Shown here in pieces: positions 50,337 through 63,444 of a stretch of 64,000 nt of DNA; within the stretch, counting starts at the first letter, position 1, and the number at the start of each line of letters is the position of its first letter. The position numbers and the translations under genes were made by a program. Location: positions 21,730,150-21,794,149 of the forward strand of contig CM075197.1 of assembly GCA_037577475.1 (NCBI GenBank). The letters are read 5' to 3'. The notes beneath the pieces were generated by a model. That model saw nothing but the letters and a program-made list of their open reading frames with translations. It was not told where the DNA came from and searched no databases. This DNA comes from Chaunax sp. Z400. Its lineage: Eukaryota > Chordata > Actinopteri > Lophiiformes > Chaunacidae.

Positions 50337-53300
50337 AATGTGACAAGGCACTGAACAGAGATGGGCCAACAGAGGACATTTTCCCAAATGGATTTATTCT
50401 GTTGATAACCAAGAGTTAGATGAGAAAATAAGAAAGGGCCTCATTCACACCGAAGATCAATTCAGAAATATATCTGCATTTTCTATTATCCTTGACAATT
50501 CAGCACCACTTCAAATGCGTAGCCTCAAGTTCAAAGCAGCATGGATATGAATTCAAGGTCAAGAGTGCAGCCACTACATGCATGAAATAAGCCTGGGAGT
50601 CGATCCAAGTGTGGAAAACAACACATTTCAAAGAGTCTGTGTAGCAGTGACACCCATTTGATCACACCTCAGCTGCAGATGTCACTACAATATGTCAGTG
50701 AGACAAGAGAAAAAACCCAAGCCTATAAGCTCATTGTACACATTCTGTATATTTAACGGGAAAAGCTCAATAAAGCAGCTTCACATGTGGAACAGCTGAA
50801 CAGTTTGGATGTCCGACGTGGTAAACAACCTGTCTCCGAACATAATTGGACTCTATTTGGTGATCAGACATTTAGATTTAATAGAGATGAATGTCTTTAC
50901 TGCAGCATGAGGGAAGTCAGGGCGATCTGACAGACAGATAATAGATGTGGAAACTGTGAATGAAAATCGGACGTCAGTTTGACCAGTTGAAATGTTGTGA
51001 TGGTTCTTGCTCAGATCTCTTGGCAGAGAACTCTAACAGTGTCGCTGACGACCTCGGGCTATCGGCTTTCTTTGCTATAACACAGTATCTTTGATATTTG
51101 ACTGCGGTAGTTGAACTTTTGTCAGCGCTTCCATGTCAGACTGTCATATTCTTGAGCTTCTCTCGTGAGCGGTGGAAGAATACTGTGTTTCTGGTCACAT
51201 TTTTTTTTGTTTGGTGACAGAACGCTGAATTTTTGTCTCACTTTCTACACAACCAAAAGCAGGTTTGTAAACGTATTATCTCAGATCTGTATCATGGCCT
51301 GACCTCCCTGCACAGCAAGCTCAGGCAGTAATGAGGTTTTAACGAAGGCAAGAAATATATTAGAATAAACATATTATTTAATAAACGGTGCAGTTTTTTA
51401 ATGATAAAAGTTATATTTTCCAATGATTCAGCCCTGTCTTGGCAAAACACTGATTAATTCTCTGAACCTTGTTTCAGATTTTGCCTGAGGGTCTAAAAAT
51501 TACTTTAATCCTCTTTCTTAAGTCTCTTTGAAAAGCAAAACAAAGGGACTGATTTGCAGCCACTGAGATGCAATCCTCCTAATCAGCAACAGCTTCCAGT
51601 AAATATCCTGGCCCTTTGATGGCATTCAAACACGTCTTTCCTCAGCATGGAGCAACAAAGTACTCCAGTCGCGTCATCAGATTGACTCGTCAGAACACAC
51701 GCATTAACCTCGTAATAACACAAAGTGTGAGATTTCTGTGAGCTGCTTAAATGTCCACATTTATTTCAGTGTCATCTAAGAACCGTCGTTTCTACACTCT
51801 ACTGGAAATGATCGGATTAGCTGTGCACGTTATCTGCGGTCTGCAAAAAGTTCTGAGTAATTATTCACATTGAAGAGACGGCCCAGGAAACAAAGTCTAC
51901 ATGCCATCGAAGGTGCCCTTATCACCCAGTGCAAACCAGAACTGGGACTTCTGCCAAGTGTCCCCCTGCTAAATGAGAGAAAGAAGGTTTTAGCGGACCT
52001 CACAATTAGAAGGAGACACTGAGCTGGGTTTGACTCGATGGCTTGAAATTATTAGCTCAGAGTAATTAAGTTTCCATTATTCTCCCCCGACATCAAAATG
52101 ATTTTTCGCACTTCTCTGTCATTGCAGGCAGAGCGTTCGCTGGTCTGACTCGTGGAGATACCCATGAGCCAAGTGTGAGAATATGAAGACATATTGCTCA
52201 GAGGAGGGGAGGGGGTGACATAGAGACATAGAGACTGTCCTAAGCACCTTGTCAATGACTCCAAAGAGCTGTCAGCGTCGCAGTAGGACTGTAAGAGTTT
52301 GGGATTTGAATGGTTGAACCAGTAAGAGAAGGGTCGAATAAAAGAAGACAAATATGTATGACTACACATTTTGTAAAATGTTTTTTTTTTTAGGGTTTGC
52401 ATAAGTATTGATAAGCATGGCTTCATTTGTGCTAGATCTGATTAGGACCTGCACCTATTTGATAATAGCAGGCGCCCTCTTTTTCACTATTAAAGGTAAA
52501 TACATTTTTGTAATATTTTATGTTACCTGTTGCATTTTAAATGGGATTTAGATGAGAAACGCAGAGGACACATATAGGGAAGTTTGTATAGGTCGACGTA
52601 AATGGGCCTTAAGTTCAAATATATCAAAAAATGTAAAAAATATTCCAAATGATTGAACCAATTATGGGATGTACACGTTTAGGGCCCTACAAAATGTGTG
52701 TGGAATTTCATGGAATTCTGTCATGTCGTATCTGAGGAGATGTGGATTGACCGTACTCCATTACTTATGCACAGCTCTACAGATGAGAGTGCCACCAGGC
52801 GGTCATCATTCAGACAGGCTGGCCCTAATTTTCAGGGGCACAGGTATGTATGATGGTGGACATTTTAGCATTAAAATGAACAATAAAATAAAATCAATAT
52901 GACTAAAGATATTTGCTTTTGTTATAACAATAGAAAATTAAATAAACTTATGCAAATTTTCTCTGTTGGGTTAAAGCTATGTCCAATAAAATCATCTGAG
53001 TACTGCTTATATAATAATTAATCATGACAGAAGGAGGAGTGAAAGGATGTTGATGTTGGCAGACAAAAAAAACCCCCAACAAAACAAAAGGTCATATGTA
53101 TAGACATACATATATTTTTATCACTGACTCCATCTATTGAAAATGTTCTATAATTCATTTCTTCATTCTTGTAACTGAAAAACCTTTTTCCAGCAACATC
53201 GGTATAAAACTCATATGCTTGAGAAAAACAAACAAGCCCGGTGCAGGAACATATGTACTGTAAACTGCGCCGGAGTCTCTCTGGGACTGTAGAGGCTCTA

Positions 53301-56300
53301 CTTGTTCTGTCAGCGCAGCAGTCAGCTGGTTGAGAAGCCACCTAAAATAAACACAACTTCTCTTCTCACAAGTAAAAGCTCATATCCCTTTATTAATTCA
53401 GCTGCATTTACTGCATGTTTGGATGACTGCAGGTTCAGAATAAATAAATTAAAAGCTGTTACAACTGTAGCTCCAGATGTTCATGCCTGTAACGATGTGG
53501 CCTGAGCATCTCTTATTTTAATGAATATGAATAACTATAGATGCGGGTTTTTTATTAAGACATCAGCCGTTGGCCACATCCACCTCCAAATAAGTGGCTA
53601 AAGCTACATGCTGAATAACTTCCTGAATATTGTAAAAAAAAAAATTTAAAAAGAGCATTTGAGATTAAACACATTTTATCTAAGGTCTAATTCGTCCTGA
53701 CTTACCTCTAATGAGTCTTTTGGAATCTGTCTTCCATATCCATCACTTTGAGCCATCAACATCAGGACAAGCTCTCAACCCACATGATTCCTGGTTAGTA
53801 AGACTCTCGCTTGCTGTTTTGCGCGTGTGTTGGCGGTTGGGGGGGGGGCAGTGACTGTCCATTGTGTTTATTTTCTACTTCAGTGGACAAACACATGAAG
53901 CGAAACCTGTGAGCTAGTTCAGGCAGTCAACTCTAGCTGTGCTCTGGACACACAATATTCATGATAGGCCTCATTCTCCTCAAACGTCATCTAACACACC
54001 CTCCCAATCGGCGGACTATTTAAGCTGCAACAATTTCCCATCTCTGCTTGCCAATGCTGCTGCTGCCCTGCATGCGTACTGCTGCCAGCACTTTTCAACC
54101 CCACCACCAGACCTTTGCCTTTAGTTCAACGTGAACCAGTGAATCTTTTTTTTTTAACACATTCATGCACAACGCTGCACACATAATTTTCCTCATTATG
54201 ATTTGAATTTGAAAGTAGAGCTGTGGCCTTCCCCTGGCCTCCAGTTGTTGTTGTTTTTTAAAACCCTTTTGAGCCAAATCTTATTCAAAGGCTTTGAGAA
54301 GGATTCGGAATTTCAGATTGTGGTTCCTCTGGCAAGGTAAACCAAACAAACCAACAAATCAACAAAGAAAGAAAGGAAGAAAGAAAAAAATTGTCATAGG
54401 GACATTAAATATATAGTAAATGTATGAAAAAACATATAAAAACATACATATAGGTTATCATCTTTGATTTAAAAACATTTACCTTCAAACTACAGCAGAA
54501 TATTATCATTTTCACATTAATATCTGAAGAATATTTATAGAATAAAACCCTGCTGTGGCACAGACCAAATTAGTGTACTGGTTGTTTTGTTTTCTATATT
54601 GTAGAAAACCCTGTTGTTCTTCACCCCAGCCTCTTCCTCACTTGACCTGCTGTCTCTCTGGGTACACAGTGACTTGGCTAAATTAGTCAAGAAGAAAAAA
54701 GAAAAAAAAAGCCATGGAACTGGGATCCCAGCTGGATTATATGCTGATAGTCATCTGTAGCTCATGGTGCATTTCAAAGCTAAACTTTTATCTTTTGATG
54801 TCTGCAGCCACAGTGTCTGGTTTCTCAAAACTTTCCCACAAAAGCCTGTATCTCTTTGACTAATTATATCCTGTAACAAATACAACTTTCTAGCTATTCT
54901 GGAAAGGGTTTGGCTGTTTTGCATTGAGGTAAAAGTATCAAATTTCATCTGATATTATTTTTCTGGCAATTTTCCATTCTTCCTATCCAACGGTTTCCGA
55001 CAACTGATAAGACAAGGGCGAGAGATAGTGATAACAGGATCAAATCTCAATCTGTCGAAATACTTTTGGCAGATGTACGAAAGGGTCTTTGGCTCTTTAA
55101 CAGTTTATTTGATATGGTTTAAAATCCCCTCTGGCTCTCAAGGCTGATAATGTGAACTCTTAACATCACAGTCTTTGTCTCATTTCACAGTCGAAGTACA
55201 AAGAAAATGAGGCCAAAAATCTCCCGATATGCCAGAGTCTGAATACTCACAGCTCAGTGCGGGGGCCTTTGGAGACATTTGCCTGAATCCTCGGTTTCTC
55301 AAGCTGAAGTATAAAACTGCTGAAAGAAAATCTGACCATAGTCATGCAAAACAATCCACAGCATCAGTCATTATTCCCACGAATCCACAAACGCAGCTCC
55401 ATCTGACTCTCAAGGACAAAGTGCAACACTAACACTATTTATTATCAGATTTCATTGTGTCAGGCGTCTCTGAGGACTGCCGTGCTGATTAAACTATGGA
55501 CGACGTTCTTGCCTTGTATTGTAAAGACACAGAGGCCCACTGTAGGGCTTAAAGTACAAGCAGCTTTGGCAGCATGCAGCACTAAAGCTGAGTACTTCAA
55601 GAGATGTTGGACTTTCCTGGTTTCAGAACATTTGCCTTTGAACGTGTCGCCCTGTCCACCCTTTCCTCATATAAGAGCTGGAAAATAAAAGCATCTAATA
55701 TACATACTTGGTTTTTGGTCCCTCTCTTATTATTATATTATAATGCTTTTTTTTTAACCAAAACGGACCAAAACAGAAACTTTATTTACATATCTAATTA
55801 CACTTTTATCAACTAGTTATGAATTTGAACAAGCTTAAATTTTATGCCACCTTATCCTTGCCAAATTTAAATCACTGCACAGGATATTTACTGGTATTAT
55901 TTGTTTTATTGGTTTTATTAATATGTGTATCAGTTTTCAGTATGTGACAATTGGTCAGACAGTAGTGATGTCATCTGAGGATCAGAGTCTCTCAGCTCTT
56001 TTTAAAGCAGCCACTCTCCACTAGACAACAGGAGGATTGATCAGGCTTTTGATCGTGTCCAGAACACATGTACAATCTATGGATGATTCTTAATCCGCAA
56101 CCATCGTGAGACCCCGCCTGCAGCCTGCGCCGCAGGGTGTGCACATCTGTGATGCCCCTGGAGACTTTAACAAATTACCTTGCAACAGATCCCTCTTCCA
56201 CTGCCCTGTGCATCCACATCCCTTTTGGTGCTCCACCTCCCGTGGGAGAGGTGTACTGCCTGCTCGCTCACTTAATCCAGGCCTGTCAAGAGACTGGCCG

Positions 56301-58401
56301 GTTTGTGGAAAGACAACTGTGAGACCTTCCCAGATGAATACATCTCTCCTATAACTGTGTCGCCAATCCCTGATACTCTGTCATCTTCTCATCATCGGGT
56401 CTCCTCTGGCTGGCTCCTACAGATATTTTAGAGAGCCACATCACACTGTTTGGACTATGCATGGTCACAGTAATGAGAATATGAGCTGAAAATACTGCCA
56501 CTCTGAATTGTCCGTCTTAAACCTCTCGGCTGACCCTCTCCGCTTCTCCTCTGCTCTGATGAAAGTGGAGCCATGCCAAGGTGGTTGAATTATAACTCTT
56601 CTCCAGCACCTGGCTGTCACACCAGTGATGACTCTCTCCTCCCAGCGCTTAGAGTTTAAGATGTCATACAGTCTTGGGGAATAATAATCACTCAGAGGGA
56701 TGTCGGAGAGGGATGGAAAAACACTAACCAACCAACTTAACACAATTAGGCCTGGCCTATCAGGCCTAAGAACAAGAAATATTCAGATCCAACACCTGTT
56801 CAAGTCCCATTCATGCACCTTGCTGTTCTTATTTCCAGCATCTTATTGGTGTGTAACTCTTGTGTCAGCTGCCTATACTTCCTCCCGGACCAGTTGTCAG
56901 TGGAACTATTGCTTCCTGTCCATCTGGATGGCATCAAATACTGCAGGACATTTGAGGCTCAACACATTAAGCTGGTAACCATTTGATTCCTCTCTGGCTG
57001 GACTGCTCTGGAAGGCCTCTTTTCCACAAGTGATCACACAATTAACACAAAATAGAACTTTATCCTGACCTTGTCAGCCTATTCATCCTTGATATTCGAG
57101 CCCTCGACAGTAGACACCAGGATTTTGCAGACAGATCCAGGTCACTTGGCAGCCTTGATTTCTTCACTGCCACCAAATATGGGTCGAAAACTCTACTACT
57201 CATTTGGACGGATGCTATTTCCTTCAGGCTGCAGCCTAAGCATGGATTGGATGATGGATGAAATAAGAGAAAACACGTCCCATCTTCAACAGCAGACAGC
57301 TTGTTTTTCTGAAGCTCTTCTCTGCCCAGAGGATGTGAATGTCAAGGTCTACATCACCAGTATTTTGAAGCAATACCCCAAGGAAGCAAAGGATTCCTGA
57401 AATACACTTCACTGCAAAGAGACGTCTCCTTTTCTTGTAAAATGGCCATAAGGCGATTGTGTAATTAAGCCTTAAAATGATGTTTTTGTTGCATTTTTAA
57501 ACATTTTTTGCTAGTCCTTTATCTGTACATTCAATTACATCTCTATTAATTGCATGTGTGAAGAAGATGTGTTAAAAGACAAGGCGAACCCGCAAGCGTT
57601 TGCACATAAAGTCATCTTTCTTTATCGAGAGACAAGAGGAAGAAAAAAAATCACATACATATAAATAATGCATTGTTTTGAGTTGTTGCAGAGCACTCAG
57701 CGAGAAGAGAGAAAAGCAAACGTGACATATTAGAAACATTCCAGTTTGTTCTTGTTCTCGCTCGGCTCTCACGACATGGAGACTATTTTCACACATCTGC
57801 TGCTGCAGGCTTTTGTCAGAGTTGTGATAATAAAAAAAAAATGTTCAAGATACAGAGGGATAAATAATATCCACTAATACTGATCAGTATTCACCAAACA
57901 GAGACTCTTCCTGCTTCTTACCTCATTTACATGTACAGCTCCTTGATGTGAATCATTGCACCATCTGAGCCGGCATGTGTCAGTGTGCAAAAACGACATA
58001 AAACAAACAAATGCCATCACTTAGCACTGACAGTGACAGCCTTTTGCCTGTTTAGAATTAGGGCAGGTTTAGAAACTTCTGAGTGTGGGACACTGGGAGA
58101 TTTAATGATTAGTAAATATAAGTAATATGTAATAAGACAAACATTTAAAGCCCTGGTTCTGGCAATAATAAAATGAATAGTTACATTGTTTATTTACTGT
58201 AATAAATGAATGCCAAACAACTGTAATAATATCAGTACTTCTAAATATTGCTTCAAATATCCTACAGTCATGGATAATTTATAAGACAAAATAGGAGAAA
58301 GACGCACAAAATGAAAGAGACAATGTATACATGTCCATTGCCATCATCGTCTCTTTGTAGTATACCAGCATAACTTCTACATTTTTTGTATCACTTTATT
58401 G
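50337..58401. other. Long unique stretch, no supported gene
   Basis: About 8 kb without a recognisable exon, RNA gene or transposon end. 51840-52090 is repeat-free with TAATTATTCAC and AGAGTAATTAAG motifs (regulatory candidate). 54720-54731 is a 12-bp perfect palindrome (CTGGGATCCCAG). 56106-56354 and 57071-57400 contain open frames of 82 and 109 codons in slightly GC-richer sequence; I recognise no domain in either. Purine-rich AAAG/GAAAG repeats lie near 54365-54388. Confidence 0.4.
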
Positions 58402-58730
58402 TTGTTTTGTGTCTCTTTGTGTGTTTTGTGCCTCTTTGTAGTTGTTTTGTGTCATTTTGTATCTCTTTGTAGTTGTTTAGTGTAATCTTGTATCTCTTTA
58501 TGGTTGTTTTGTGTCATCTTATATCTTTTTGTTGTTGTTCTGTGTCATCTTGCATCTCTTTTGCAGTTCTTTTATGTCATTTTGTATCTCTTTGTAGTTG
58601 TTTTGTGTCATCTTGAATTTCTTTGTGGTTGTGTGTCATCCTGTAGCTTTTTGAAAACGTTTTGTTCAGATTTTATCTTTTTGTGGTTGTCTTGTGTCAC
58701 TTTGTGGTCATTTTTTATATCTCTTTGTGG
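58402..58730. repeat. 31-bp minisatellite, about 10 degenerate units
   Basis: Unit approximately TTGTTTTGTGTCATCTTGTATCTCTTTGTAG, here described by its landmarks: TTGTTTTGTGTCA, CTTGTATCTC and TTTGTAG. Units are mostly 31 bp, with the first and last two irregular. The frame over it (58504-58815) gives a repeating FVVVLCHL peptide and is an artefact. This kind of 'tttgtgtctctttgtagttg' array is common in teleost genomes. Confidence 0.85.
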
Positions 58731-60939
58731 TCATGTAATTGACTTTCCTTTTTATTCCTTTTTTTATTTCTGTCCAACGAGACATGTTAGCTATCACTTC
58801 ATTCAGAGTGTCTGATGGTAACAAGCATACTTTGTACCACTTTGTCACCGTGGTAGGCGGGGAACCGGTGGTGGCCAATCAGATTCTTGTTCCACCTATG
58901 GCACATGCAAGTGTCATTTTTATAATACTTTTTTGTTTAGACTTTCTGTCTGATTGTCTGCATTTGTAAAAGTAGTCATGTGTACTATGCCCACAAAACT
59001 TCACTGGCATTAAATCCAGTGTCCTCCTTATGGAACAACATATATCACTTTCTGCCCACCATGAACAATTGTTAAAAGAAAAGGATGAGTCTCTGCATAC
59101 TATATGAAGTTTTGTATAATCCTTCAGAAGTAAAGCATGCCTCCGTTGTGAAGGCCATTTTAACATTTGACTGGATTTCTAGTTGCAGCAGTTAAGGATC
59201 AGGGGAGGGAGCCGCAGCCTCGGTGTTCGTAATGGATGTGGTATGCTATAAAGTTTATACTCACTCACTGCTTTATTGCAGCATTTGCTGCTTTCTTGGG
59301 GGGTGTTGAATGAAAAAACACTGTGTGAGTTAGATTTGCTCAGTGACCCTCTTTATAACTCTAATGTTCATTACTGCCTGATGCCAAACTTTGAAGTTCC
59401 CCAGATGGTGTTGGTTGTTATTATTCATGCTCCCCATAATTCCTTTACATTTTTGATACGTGATATTAAGCAAGACCAAGATGAGATGCAGCCCGCTGAT
59501 TCACAGAGATCCGGTAAGATCCTTGATCAAACGCCACTATATGCTAAAAAAAAAAAAAAAAACATTTCAAGCTACAGCGCACAAAAGAGCCACTTAGAAA
59601 ACATGAGAAAATATGTGAGAGAGAGAAAAGATTACTTTAAAATTAATTCAACATCCATAAAGGCAGCAGCTTATTATGGCTTTACACCCTAATTATAGGT
59701 GTATATAAAATAAAATATTTGAAAGATGATCATGTAAATGATATAGGAAGACTTCACTAACAGCAAGGGATAGTATCACACAAACTGAATGACATAAATA
59801 TTAAGTAGAAGTACAGTATTGTTCCTGCATTGTTCAGCGCTCACATCATATACTTACATGCACTTATTAAAGCAGACACACACCCTATAATAAGTGGAAA
59901 TCTGCTTAATCCTTATAATAGCATAAGTTGTGGGCTTTGCTTCATTTGCCTAATACAAATAAGACTTGGGTTAAATGTCAGGGCCTCTCTTGCCATGCCA
60001 GCAATATTTAAATAGACCGAGTCTGCATATTCGGATTCTCCTAAAAAGGATGTAAGTTGACAGTCAGCTCATTTGTCATGCTGCCCGCTACCATCTTGGA
60101 TCTCGTCTTGACTGTTAAATGGATAGCTGATAAATCAATTATGTTTTAGGTGGCACATTTAGCTTATCACTCACCGCAAGTTTGAACTATGTGAGTGATA
60201 TTTCTTTATTCCTCTGCACAGTCATTTGGAGGAATATAAGAGTCTCTTTAGTATGCAGGTGTAATTATGGTGGCTATTAGAGTAGCTTTACACCTCAGGA
60301 ATCAGACCCTCTGATCCTGACTGATCCTGTGACCGTGGGCAGGCCTCTGCCACCAGCCACTGACTCATCCTTTCAAGGTATATCTAATGAATGAATGACA
60401 ATATTTGAAGGTGTAAATCCACTTTGAATGTCCTTAAACCTTTCACATATTCTTAAAACATCAACCCTTCTGTTAATATTTTTGCCCAGACTCTGAGCTC
60501 TTTGACTGATCTTAAAAGGTGATTTTCCTTCACATAGGCTAAAAACTTAAAAGTCATTTCAGAGAGAAAATAATCAATATCTTTTTGATGATCCTGTACT
60601 TTTTGTTTCCTTTGTATGCTCAATCTCATTTCTATGAATGTATGCACACGCACAAACAAGTGGAAACCATCAATGAGCATGGAGGTCACAGTGGCTGCCA
60701 TGTGACAAAAAAATTTATAAAATAAGCTACAGCAATATGAAAAAATAACCTAAGCTAAAAAAAAATGAGTAGTTAGGCCTACACTGTAAAACATCAACAA
60801 ACAGGAGACTTCCCAGCATGCATTGCACCAGAGTTAAAGCCCTCTATTTTGTAGTTTGAAGAAAACAAACATGATGGAAACTTGCTTTTGGTCTCAACAC
60901 ATTCAAATAATTCAGGGTTGTTTCTGTCATAATAACGAC
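58731..60939. other. Unique DNA, no supported gene
   Basis: The 138-codon frame at 59276-59692 runs through a 17-base A run and shows no domain, so it is probably chance. Nothing else recognised. Confidence 0.4.
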
Positions 60940-61321
60940 TGTCACAAGCCGACTCATAGCAAGCGACAAAGGAGGGGAACAGACACAGGTTTGTATGCCA
61001 ATTAAACATGTTTTATTATAAAAGAAAATATAATAATAAAAGATAATGACAAAAGAAAGGCATGAGGTGTGTGTGTGAGTTTTGTTCATGTGCAACAAAA
61101 CAAGAACCAAACCAGTTCCGGAGATGTTGAGCCTTGCAGAAACTTGTATTAAATAAGCTCTATATGGAGCTCCACACATGTGGCTGCTTTTTAGCTAAAT
61201 GACCCTCCCTGCCTGCAGCCTCCTGCAGGAGAGAGCAGGACAGGGAGGGGCTGCAACACCCCCTCCCCCTCCTTAAGAACAAGGTTCCACTAAGAACCTT
61301 GACCTGGGCATAGCTGTGACA
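60940..61321 (-). mobile_element. Candidate solo LTR, 382 bp
   Basis: On the minus strand it begins TGTCACAGCTATGCCC and ends GGCTTGTGACA; the outer seven bases form the inverted pair TGTCACA/TGTGACA, with TG...CA ends as in LTRs. An AATAAA signal lies about 72 bases before the minus-strand end (plus-strand TTTATT at 61012-61017), followed by CTGTGTCTGTTCCCCTCC, a layout like the R/U5 part of an LTR. The flanking four bases (CGAC and CAAT) do not match, so the target duplication is lost or the boundary is off. A non-LTR or DNA-transposon origin remains possible. Confidence 0.45.
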
Positions 61322-61770
61322 CAATCCAAAATATACAGTGGTGAAAAGACAAACTAGTCCCATTAACTATTAAATTCATCACACGTTACCCATCTGCAAC
61401 ACTTTCCTCTTCGATGCTGCAAACTTAGAGAATGTAAAATGTGTATTTGAAGAAAAACAACAGCCATCAAACACTGACAAATAAAAAGAAAACAGTCTGG
61501 TGCCTGTGACTGTTACAGGCCTGTAATAAACCCATTCAATTATTTTGTTTGGCCCAAATGAAAAGATTGACAGCCTACCCGCCTTTCTACTTATATACCT
61601 GCCTGCCCTCACAGGGTGCACTCATTGGGCATGATCGAAGCCTTCCACACGGCTAGTCTCATATATCGCCGGAGCTATTGCCAAGAATAAAATCAGCACC
61701 AGTAAAATATTGTTTTTCTTGAACAACTGTGAAACTAATAATGATGCCAATGTGATTCTAAATTCAAGGG
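61322..61770. other. Unique DNA, nothing recognised
   Basis: No gene or repeat end visible. Confidence 0.4.
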
Positions 61771-61888
61771 TTAGGTTTTCATGGTCAAGGAGTCATATTG
61801 AAAGGGTCAAATGTGCTTTTAGGTGCAATGACATAATGTGCAAACTGAGCTGCCTTGGTGCAGGTTTTAGCTCTCTGAGTGCTGTCTA
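61771..61888 (+). repeat. CCTTGG/GGAGG-ended repeat, 3' part, copy near right edge
   Basis: Aligns with 923-1052: TTAGGTTTTCATGGTCAAGG, GTCATATTG, GGGTCAAATGTGC, GCAAACTGAGCTGCCTTGG, then TGCAGG and the CTCTCTGAGTGCTGTCTAG end. Here GGAGG has become GCAGG. Confidence 0.6.
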
Positions 61889-62730
61889 GTTTATTTATGT
61901 ATTAGACTAAAAATCTTGTGGAACGTAGCAAACTTGCCACTCACTCACATTCCCCAGCTGGCCAGCTACAGCTACTGGGAAGTCAGGGCAGTCAAGGAAA
62001 GGGTGGGATTTTTTTCAGTTGCATGCTTTCAGTTGTGCAGTATCAATATTGTCAAATGTGTTAATTAAAAAAAATAATATCTTTGTTTTTTTAATATAAA
62101 GCATGATCTGGTCTATATGGTTCTGTTAAAACATGTTTCATGTTGCCAATTATTTGTATGTACTGTATATCATAATATCTAAAAGGCAGGGTTGTCTGTG
62201 AAGGGGTCATAAATAGTAAATATTCCAATTATGAAAAATGTGCAGGACAGAATGCAGTAACTGACTTTTAGTTGTGGTTCAAACGAAGCTAAAGTGGTGC
62301 TCTGCTTAAGCTGGCTGCTGCATGTAACCTGACAAATCTTCCATGTAAATAATGTGACAAAACAACACTGAGGAACGTTAGTCAAAATTATAACGCCCGT
62401 GAAGGCCTGCCCGGTGAATCAAACCAGTGAGTCAGTGAGTTAGATTTGTTTAGTCATTTCATTGTATACCAAATAAATCTGTTTGCTTTCCAGCTCACAG
62501 ATTCTTCATTCATTATGTCCGACCATCTGCTACGTAAAAAAAAAAAACAGGGCTAATTTCAATGTCTTTGTGTTTTGAACAGTGAGAGGACACCAATGGA
62601 TGTGTCATACAACCAATCACTCATCATCCATCTACTGTAAATGTCTGCTTTTCCTCTCTACTCAGGCTTGAAAAGGGTCTGCATGCATTTAGGCGACAGG
62701 AGGAGAAACACTGGCACACATCAACAGTCT
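61889..62730. other. Unique AT-rich DNA, nothing recognised
   Basis: Contains an A run at about 62537-62548. No gene visible. Confidence 0.4.
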
Positions 62731-62852
62731 ATAGCAGGCTAACACACTTTCACACCCATATTCACACACTTGGTAAACTCAGAGGCTGCAGTCAGCCTGG
62801 CCTGCATGTCTTTGGACTGCGGGAGGAAAATGAAACACCCAGAGGAAAAGCC
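62731..62852 (+). repeat. L2/LINE-like teleost repeat fragment
   Basis: Carries CACACCCATATTCACACAC, AGTCAGCCTGGCCTGCATG, TCTTTGGACTGCGGGAGG and ACACCCAGAGGAAAAGCC. The phrase 'catgtctttggactg-gggaggaaa' with 'cccagaggaaa' is a familiar teleost LINE-associated repeat. The remaining part of the element is missing. Confidence 0.6.
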
Positions 62853-62858
62853 TTGTGA

Positions 62859-63065
62859 AGTCAAGTCTAGTTTATTTGTACAGCCATATATCATGTAAAA
62901 TGTCTCAGTGGGCTTTACAGGTTCTCAACGGCAACTGTTCCCAACACAAGTTTTTGAAAGGGAAAACTCAGGGAGGGGATAACCACTGAAGAGGAAAGAA
63001 GAAACCTCACTGGGGGATCACCCTATACTTCTGACAGCTGGGATGCATTATGAGTTATAGGTGCA
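62859..63065 (+). repeat. Second LINE-like teleost repeat fragment
   Basis: Begins AAGTCTAGTTTATTTGTACA and passes through CAGCCATATATCATG, TCAGTGGGCTTTACAGG, GAGGAAAGAAGAAACCTCAC and GGGGGATCACCC. This order ('tttattt-tatagc', 'gggctttac', 'agaaacct', 'ggatc') fits a common teleost interspersed repeat. It directly follows the fragment at 62731-62852. Confidence 0.55.
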
Positions 63066-63444
63066 GCAATTAGTAGAAATAAAAGCACATAAAATAGGTG
63101 AACCTGCAAACGCTGCTCAAATCCACCATGAAGCTTTATTATGTATAGCCTGGATTTTCTCTTTATACTGCATAGTATTTATACAAAGTAGTAAAACATT
63201 GTAATGAATCATTTGATTGTGCCCCTCTATGGTGATTGAGTATTCATCTGTATGATTATGCCCATTTATAAAGCTGAAATATTAGATTTTTCCTCCTTGA
63301 GAATCAGTTCATTAGTCTTTTATTATGGCTGCATGATAAACATAATCTGAAAAACAAATATTTTAAAATATATGATTAAAAATGTGTGATAATATTAAAA
63401 CGTGTTGATTGATCTTATGAACATCTATAAAAGGTATGGCTCTA
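63066..63444. other. Unique AT-rich DNA, nothing recognised
   Basis: AT-rich filler between the repeats and the rRNA fragment; no gene visible. Confidence 0.45.

Noticed and set aside
57071..57400. 109-codon frame preceded by an acceptor-like CCTTGTCAG
   Set aside because: No recognisable domain; length is within chance expectation. Kept only as a note in the region entry.
58504..58815. 103-codon frame with repeating FVVVLCHL
   Set aside because: It is a translation of the 31-bp minisatellite.
59276..59692. 138-codon frame
   Set aside because: Passes through a 17-base A run giving poly-lysine; no domain and length near chance.
60471..60484. ACCCTTCTGTTAA resembling the piggyBac-type MITE end
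   Set aside because: Similarity stops after about ten bases, there is no TTAA before it and no partner end.
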